A stretch of DNA of 24,484 nt from a virus. A program made the translations under genes and the position numbers. The notes beneath the pieces are model-generated. The model had not been told where the DNA came from. It did not search any database and was given only the letters and a program-made list of their open reading frames with translations. The stretch is taken from positions 1-24,484 of IMG/VR virus record IMGVR_UViG_3300045999_008214; one strand, 5' to 3'. The first letter of the stretch is position 1. The number at the start of each line of letters is the position of its first letter. Positions 20,192 through 24,484 of this stretch are shown piece after piece.

Positions 20192-20412
20192 GAATAATCA
20201 CTGAGCGCAAAGAAGTCGAAATCCGCTACGTCGGTGAGGTCGAGTGCCCCTCCTGCGGATTCCATGCTCACCTCTCCTCGGAGGAGATGGGCAAGTTCGT
20301 CCTTGTCCCCCGGGCAGAACTCAATGGACTGTGCTTGAGGTGTGGATCCTCTGCGGCATTCAGAGCGTGGAGACCGGACCACCAGTACACTGCGATGGAA
20401 GTGATGCCATGA
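20188..20412 (+). CDS. zinc-ribbon protein between terminase subunits
   Basis: The product is 74 residues. CPSC near 20 and CLRCG near 49-53 form a complete zinc ribbon. It overlaps the small-subunit gene (ATGA) upstream and the large-subunit gene downstream, so the three are probably made together. A role in packaging is implied by this sandwich, but the family is not one I know. It could alternatively be a small transcription factor for late genes. Confidence 0.65.
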   Translation: MRIITERKEVEIRYVGEVECPSCGFHAHLSSEEMGKFVLVPRAELNGLCLRCGSSAAFRAWRPDHQYTAMEVMP

Positions 20413-21743
20413 CCCTGACGCTGCCACACCGATTCAAGCCTCGCCACTACCAGAGCGCAGTGATGAGAGCGCTGGTGAATGGCACCACAAAGCGTGCAGT
20501 GTGTGTGTGGCACCGTCGTGCCGGGAAGGACAAGACCTTCCTGAACATCGTCGCAATCAAGGCAATGCAAGTGATGGGCAACTACGCCTACTACTTCCCC
20601 ACCGCTACCCTTGGCCGGAAGGCAATGTGGGACAACATCGATGCCAACAGTGGCATGCGGGTCATCGATCACCTCCCACCGGAGATCGTTGCCAAGGTCA
20701 ACGAGCAGCAGATGAAGATCACGCTGATCAACGGCAGCACCATCCAGATCCTCGGCACCGAGACCCTCGATGTCGTCGGTGGCAACCCCATCGGTGTCGT
20801 CTTCTCCGAGGCAGCGCAGCACCGTCCTGATGCCTGGGACTACATCCGGCCCATCCTGCGGGAGAACGGTGGTTGGGCGCTATTCAACGGCACACCCCGG
20901 GGCAAGAACTGGTTCTTCAAACTCAGCGAAATGGCGCGGGGCAACCCCGAGTGGTTCCATCAGATCCTCACCGTCGAGGACACGGGTGTGCTCACCGAGG
21001 AGGACATCGATGCTGAGCGTGCAGCAGGGATGCGTGAGGAGATGATTCAACAGGAGTTCTTCTGCGACTGGTCCGCTGCTCTCCCTGGTGCCATCTATGG
21101 TCGAGTCGTGGAGCGTGCCAGGAGAGACGGCAGACTGTGCCCCATGCCTGTCGAGGGCAGTTCACTGGTCAACACCTCATGGGATCTCGGGTCACCTCGC
21201 AACACCTGTGTGTGGTATTGGCAAGTGGTGGGCAGGGAGATCCGCATCATCGACTGCGACATGGGGTTTGAGGGCACGCTGATCGAGCGGGTGGCATTCA
21301 TCCTGGGCAAAGGCTACAACCTCGGCAGACACTACCTTCCGCACGACTGTGAGCAGACTGAGCGCAGTGGCACCACCTTCCTCGCTGAGCTTGCCAAGGC
21401 TGGACTCACCGGGCTTGTCACGGTCCCTCGATGTCACTCCATCTGGGTCGGCATCAACCACCTCTCTGAGATGTTTGGGTCGCTCGCCTTCAGGACACCT
21501 CAGTGCGATGTCGGCATCGATGCGCTCTCAGCCTACCGTGAGCGGCTGGACCCGAAGACCGGGGCAATCGCTGGTGCCAAGGAACCTGTGCACGACTGGG
21601 CATCTCACCCGGCGGATGCGCTGCGGACGATGGCAGAGGCGCACCGGGCTGGCATGTTCAAGTGGGGAGTGGTCGAGAACCGTGCCGACTGGTACACTGA
21701 GACCAAGAAGCGCAAGGGCATGAAGACCCCGAAGGTGGGTTGA
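20409..21743 (+). CDS. terL: terminase large subunit (packaging ATPase and nuclease)
   Basis: The product is 444 residues from ATG 20409 in the overlap with the zinc-ribbon gene. Packaging motor features: Walker A HRRAGKDKT (35-43), Walker B-like GVVFSEAAQ (129-137) with Glu134, a coupling-type NGTPRG (160-165); RNase H-like nuclease residues Asp259 in TSWDLG, Asp313 in LPHDCE and Asp396/Asp403 in HDWASHPADALR. These cut and pump DNA through the portal. The length fits compact podo- and siphoviral terminases. The end is basic (KKRKGMK). Capsid follows after a 178-base leader. Confidence 0.94.
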   Translation: MTLTLPHRFKPRHYQSAVMRALVNGTTKRAVCVWHRRAGKDKTFLNIVAIKAMQVMGNYAYYFPTATLGRKAMWDNIDANSGMRVIDHLPPEIVAKVNEQQMKITLINGSTIQILGTETLDVVGGNPIGVVFSEAAQHRPDAWDYIRPILRENGGWALFNGTPRGKNWFFKLSEMARGNPEWFHQILTVEDTGVLTEEDIDAERAAGMREEMIQQEFFCDWSAALPGAIYGRVVERARRDGRLCPMPVEGSSLVNTSWDLGSPRNTCVWYWQVVGREIRIIDCDMGFEGTLIERVAFILGKGYNLGRHYLPHDCEQTERSGTTFLAELAKAGLTGLVTVPRCHSIWVGINHLSEMFGSLAFRTPQCDVGIDALSAYRERLDPKTGAIAGAKEPVHDWASHPADALRTMAEAHRAGMFKWGVVENRADWYTETKKRKGMKTPKVG

Positions 21744-21921
21744 AAATTGTCTGTTGACGACTGCACTCGTCGTCCTAGCATCGGCACAAGTGAGCGGACC
21801 CCGACTGGGACTATCCTCCTCACACTCCTGCTGAGTCGAGACCCACTGAGTGGACTATCGAGACTGGGGAACTGAGCCGACCTAGCAACGTCGGTGCAAT
21901 GTCAGTCTCAATCTCACCACC
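21744..21921. promoter_or_regulatory. leader region between terminase and capsid with candidate promoter and hairpins
   Basis: This is one of the two largest intergenic gaps. A promoter-like pair TTGACG (21754-21759), 16-base spacer, TAGCAT (21776-21781) would drive the capsid gene and give a leader of over 100 bases. The leader has possible stems: CCACT-G-AGTGG (21843-21853) and CCGAC with GTCGG (21877-21894), and short repeats (GGACTATC and TCGAGAC twice each, CCTAGCA twice). No ORF of substance lies here. It could boost or time capsid translation, or carry a packaging or RNA signal. Confidence 0.5.
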
Positions 21922-22794
21922 ATGCCTACCGTCCCCGAATTGTATCAAACGGAGTACTCCTCCAACCTCCTGACTCGCTACCAGCAGTCTCAATCCCGTC
22001 TTCAACCCTTCGTCAATCTGGAAGACTTTTCCGGTGAGCGGAAGGATTATCCTCGCCTCTCTGCTGCGTCGGCACCGACTGACATCAGCGGTGTTGCCCG
22101 TGGATCCGCCACTCCCTACAACGATGCCGACTTCGACAAGCGCTGGGTCTACCCTGTGCCGTTCGAGAAGGTCACGCACTTCGCTCAGTGGGACGACAAG
22201 TTCCTCGGCAAGATTGCGCTGCCCAACTCGGAAGTCCAAGGCGAGCACGTTAAGTCGTTCATGCGCCTCACTGATGATGTCATCATCGCTGCTGCGCTCG
22301 GCAATGCCAAGAGCGGCAAGGCTGGCACCACTGATGTGGCACTCCCTGCGGGTCAGAAGATCGTCCACGGTTCCGTGGGCATGACGCTGACGAAACTGAT
22401 GAGCACGTTGGACATCCTTGACGATGCCGACAACCTCGATGACCCCGATCTCCAACGGATCTTCATCTGGACCGTCAAGCAGCGCTCACAGTTGCTCAAC
22501 ACCACTGAAGTGAAGTCCTCCGACTACAACACCGTCAAGGCGTTGGCAGAAGGTAAGATCGATTCCTTCATGGGGTTCACCTTCAAGATCGTCAAGCGTT
22601 TGCCGCTGGTCTCCACGACCCGCACTTGCGTTGCCTTCCAAGTTGGTGCTCTTCGTGGAACCCGGTTCATGAAACCCTCCTCACTGAGCGTCCGTGGAGA
22701 CATCCGCAATGCTCTGCAAGTGTATGACACCGGACTCGTCGGTGCCGTGCGTGTGATGGACGAAGGTGTCGTGAGCATCGAGTGCACTGAGTAG
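21922..22794 (+). CDS. major capsid protein
   Basis: The product is 290 residues, in the range for HK97-fold capsid proteins of small podoviruses. The N-terminus VPELYQTEYSSNLLTRYQQSQSRLQPFVN is typical of the phage capsid family that lacks a long cleaved delta domain; the body has the expected alternation of strands and helices (KVTHFAQWDDKFLGKI, LMSTLDILDDADNLDDPDLQRIFIWT). The ending GLVGAVRVMDEGVVSIECTE resembles the closing strands of these capsid proteins. It is the only good candidate shell protein in the window. The leader ends CTCACCACC without Shine-Dalgarno; high expression must rely on other features. Confidence 0.88.
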   Translation: MPTVPELYQTEYSSNLLTRYQQSQSRLQPFVNLEDFSGERKDYPRLSAASAPTDISGVARGSATPYNDADFDKRWVYPVPFEKVTHFAQWDDKFLGKIALPNSEVQGEHVKSFMRLTDDVIIAAALGNAKSGKAGTTDVALPAGQKIVHGSVGMTLTKLMSTLDILDDADNLDDPDLQRIFIWTVKQRSQLLNTTEVKSSDYNTVKALAEGKIDSFMGFTFKIVKRLPLVSTTRTCVAFQVGALRGTRFMKPSSLSVRGDIRNALQVYDTGLVGAVRVMDEGVVSIECTE

Positions 22795-22805
22795 TATTCG
22801 GGTTT

Positions 22806-22829
22806 GCCCCTACCCTTACAAAAGGGGGC
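22806..22829. terminator. hairpin between capsid and tail adaptor genes
   Basis: GCCCC (22806-22810) and GGGGC (22825-22829) can pair, or CCCTT (22813-22817) and AAGGG (22822-22826) around an ACAA loop. No T tract follows. It could be a partial terminator keeping capsid mRNA more abundant than tail mRNA, or an mRNA-stabilising end. Confidence 0.4.
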
Positions 22830-22847
22830 ACCACTTCATCCCTTGCC

Positions 22848-23447
22848 GTGCCTGTATCTTCTCCAGTTGATGTCGCAAACCTTGCCTTGGGTCACCTTGG
22901 CGAAGCAAGCATCACCAGTCTGAGTGAGGACACAGTCACGGCAAGGGCATGTAACCTTCACTTCAATCTCACCCGGGATGCGCTGCTTCGTCAGCACCGA
23001 TGGAACTTTGCCCAGGCAAGGGTCGTCCTCTCCCGGCTTGTTGGGGCACCAGCGTTCCAGTGGTCGTCTCAATACACTCTCCCATCAGACTGTCTCCGAG
23101 TCCTTGAGGTCAACGGCAGCGAGGATGGAGATGTCATCAGCGAACCGTGGGTCATCGAGGGTCGTGTCATCCTCACCAATGCGACCTCGGTCAACCTCGT
23201 CTACATCAAGTCCTCCACCAACGTGGACAACTGGGACGGTCTCTTCATCGAGGCACTCGCTCTCAAGCTTGCAGCAAAGATCTCCGAATCGGTCAGAGGA
23301 TCCACCGGGAAGACCGAGGAACTGATCCGCATGCTCGAACAAGTCACCGCTCCTCTCGCTCGCCGGGTGGATGCCAATGAGGGTCGTCGTCGCAAAGGCA
23401 TGATCCCCATGAACTCTCTCTTCCTCCGCTCCCGAGACCAATCCTAA
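22848..23447 (+). CDS. tail tube adaptor, T7 gp11-like (tail tubular protein A)
   Basis: The product is 199 residues from GTG 22848. The opening SPVDVANLALGHLGEASITSLSEDTVTARACNLHFNLTRDALLRQHRWNFAQARV is the consensus start of tail tubular protein A (about 190-200 residues in T7). Dodecamers of this protein form the gatekeeper ring between portal and nozzle. The last 45 residues are basic and helical. It follows capsid and precedes the nozzle gene, the T7 order for these three. The leader (TCATCCCTTGCC) lacks Shine-Dalgarno. Confidence 0.92.
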   Translation: MPVSSPVDVANLALGHLGEASITSLSEDTVTARACNLHFNLTRDALLRQHRWNFAQARVVLSRLVGAPAFQWSSQYTLPSDCLRVLEVNGSEDGDVISEPWVIEGRVILTNATSVNLVYIKSSTNVDNWDGLFIEALALKLAAKISESVRGSTGKTEELIRMLEQVTAPLARRVDANEGRRRKGMIPMNSLFLRSRDQS

Positions 23448-23453
23448 TCACCC

Positions 23454-24484
23454 ATGTCCACTGCCCAGATCCACGTTGGTAATTTCAACTCTGGGGAGAT
23501 CACGCCTCTCATGGGTTCCCGGTTCGGTGTGGACAAGATGGTCTCCGGTTGCCAGATGCTGCGGAACTTCCTGCTGCACGTTCACGGTCCAGTCTTCCGT
23601 CGTCCCGGCATGGAATACATGGGACCAAATTCCTCGTCGGCATCGAGGTCACACCTGATCGCATTCAACTTCTCGACCACCACCACCTTCCTCCTTGAAC
23701 TGCATGAGGTAGGACTGCGGGTCTGGAGCAACGGTGTCGTCGTGCCACTCATCGAACCCGTCGCCACACCCTGGACGGCAGAGGAACTCAAGGGTCTCCA
23801 GTCCTGTCAGGTCAACGATGTCGTCTACATCGTCCACCCCAACCATGCCGCTCGCAAACTCTCCCGCATTGCCGATGACAACTGGGTGCTGGTGGAGATG
23901 CCGTGGAAGTATCCACCGATGCTCGATGAGTATTTTCGCACCGCACTGACCGTGCCTCCAGCCGCAGTCTCACTGCTGCAAGTGAATGCCGAGATGTGGA
24001 AGGAGTTCCCGGCCTACACTGGCGACCAGTTTCAAGTCTCATGGGGTGGTGGTAGCGGAACCAACACGATCAACCTTCAGCTTTGGAGTGGTTCAGCGTG
24101 GACAACCGTCAAGCAGTTCACGGGCACTGCGAGCACTTACATCCCAGCAGCATGGGTGCTCACAACCAGCGGCACCTATCGCATCCAAGTTGCAGCGCTG
24201 AGATCGGGAGTGAGTGGCAGCGCCAGTGTTCGCGCTCCTCTTCCTCCATTCCCCACTCCTCCCTCTCCTCCATACCACACCGTTGACCTCTCCCAGACTC
24301 AGCCAACGTCTGCGACCAGTGTCGTCGTGCCCATTGGATCCTGGCAAGTGAGAGTGGACGGGACCATCGCTGGCACGGTTCCCGCCGGGGTCAGCGGCAA
24401 GGTGCAGAAGTGGACTGGTTCATGGGTAGACGTTGCTGGTGGAGCGTTGGTCCTCACCCCCGGCAAGGTCACCACCTTCTCGGG
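23454..24484 (+). CDS. tail nozzle, T7 gp12-like (tail tubular protein B), 3' end outside window
   Basis: The frame is open from ATG 23454 to the last base, 343 codons; T7-type nozzles have about 750-800 residues, so half or more is missing. The N-terminus IHVGNFNSGEITPLMGSRFGVDKMVSGCQMLRNFLLHVHGPVFRRPGMEY is the hallmark of the family (NF-x-SGE-ISP..., C-x-x-x-NF, RRPG). Hexamers of it form the tail tip and bind fibres. Residues about 190-340 are Ser/Thr/Pro-rich with a PFPTPPSPPYH stretch, perhaps an inserted beta domain. Leader AATCACCC, without Shine-Dalgarno. Confidence 0.92.
   Translation, partial: MSTAQIHVGNFNSGEITPLMGSRFGVDKMVSGCQMLRNFLLHVHGPVFRRPGMEYMGPNSSSASRSHLIAFNFSTTTTFLLELHEVGLRVWSNGVVVPLIEPVATPWTAEELKGLQSCQVNDVVYIVHPNHAARKLSRIADDNWVLVEMPWKYPPMLDEYFRTALTVPPAAVSLLQVNAEMWKEFPAYTGDQFQVSWGGGSGTNTINLQLWSGSAWTTVKQFTGTASTYIPAAWVLTTSGTYRIQVAALRSGVSGSASVRAPLPPFPTPPSPPYHTVDLSQTQPTSATSVVVPIGSWQVRVDGTIAGTVPAGVSGKVQKWTGSWVDVAGGALVLTPGKVTTFS

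Noticed and set aside
1-24484. CRISPR array, insertion sequence or transposase
   Set aside because: No regularly spaced repeat series with unique spacers, no terminal inverted repeats and no DDE-type protein were seen; the helix-turn-helix gene at 14040 lacks a catalytic domain.
1-24484. T7-like RNA polymerase or phage DNA polymerase
   Set aside because: The virion genes resemble T7, but no polymerase motifs occur in any long frame in this window.

Overview
The window is almost entirely the genome of a temperate tailed phage, probably a podovirus. The sequence is GC-rich by eye (many codons end in G or C), genes are tightly packed, and nearly all lie on the plus strand. The virion genes are of the short-tailed, T7-like kind: portal/connector, scaffold, capsid, tail tube adaptor and tail nozzle, with no tape measure and no long-tail genes. 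The early genes are organised like lambda: tyrosine integrase, an attachment site made from a tRNA-Leu fragment, an O-like replication initiator with repeats inside its own gene, a DnaC-like helicase loader, a RusA resolvase and an exonuclease-based recombination module. I see no phage RNA or DNA polymerase, so host enzymes are probably used. The host cannot be fixed from sequence alone. The secreted-protein leaders and the frequent lack of a Shine-Dalgarno sequence would fit Verrucomicrobiota or a relative, but this is a guess.

Layout. 1-3994: end of an upstream gene, a small virion-associated protein, the portal and two small proteins, then scaffold. 3996-6984: a tail-fibre base protein followed by three proteins with N-terminal secretion signals. 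6990-8680: small proteins and a lysis cassette (membrane/coiled-coil protein, holin-like protein, tiny membrane protein, GH24-type lysozyme). 8615-10163: minus-strand integration module (integrase, a basic 77-residue protein, attP with a tRNA-Leu 3' half and phased repeats). 10145-11027: a divergent control region with ribbon-helix-helix-like and excisionase-like small proteins around paired palindromes. 11080-16541: recombination and replication (conserved recombination-associated protein, Fe-S PD-(D/E)XK nuclease, DNA-binding small proteins, RusA, SSB-like protein, O-like initiator with candidate origin, helicase loader). 16555-19838: a palindromic promoter-like site and a block of small genes of unknown function. 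19835-21743: terminase small subunit, a zinc-ribbon protein, terminase large subunit. 21744-24484: structured leader, major capsid protein, tail adaptor and an incomplete tail nozzle gene.

Most noteworthy: a candidate replication origin embedded in the initiator gene; attP arm repeats that lie inside the integrase coding sequence and the neighbouring gene; a possible lysogeny switch built on ribbon-helix-helix-like proteins and two identical palindromes 21 bp apart; separation of portal and scaffold from capsid by all early genes; signal peptides on proteins in the tail-fibre position; and two classes of start site (overlapping genes with strong Shine-Dalgarno sequences, spaced genes with C/A-rich leaders). 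All functional calls come from reading motifs by eye; no database search was done.
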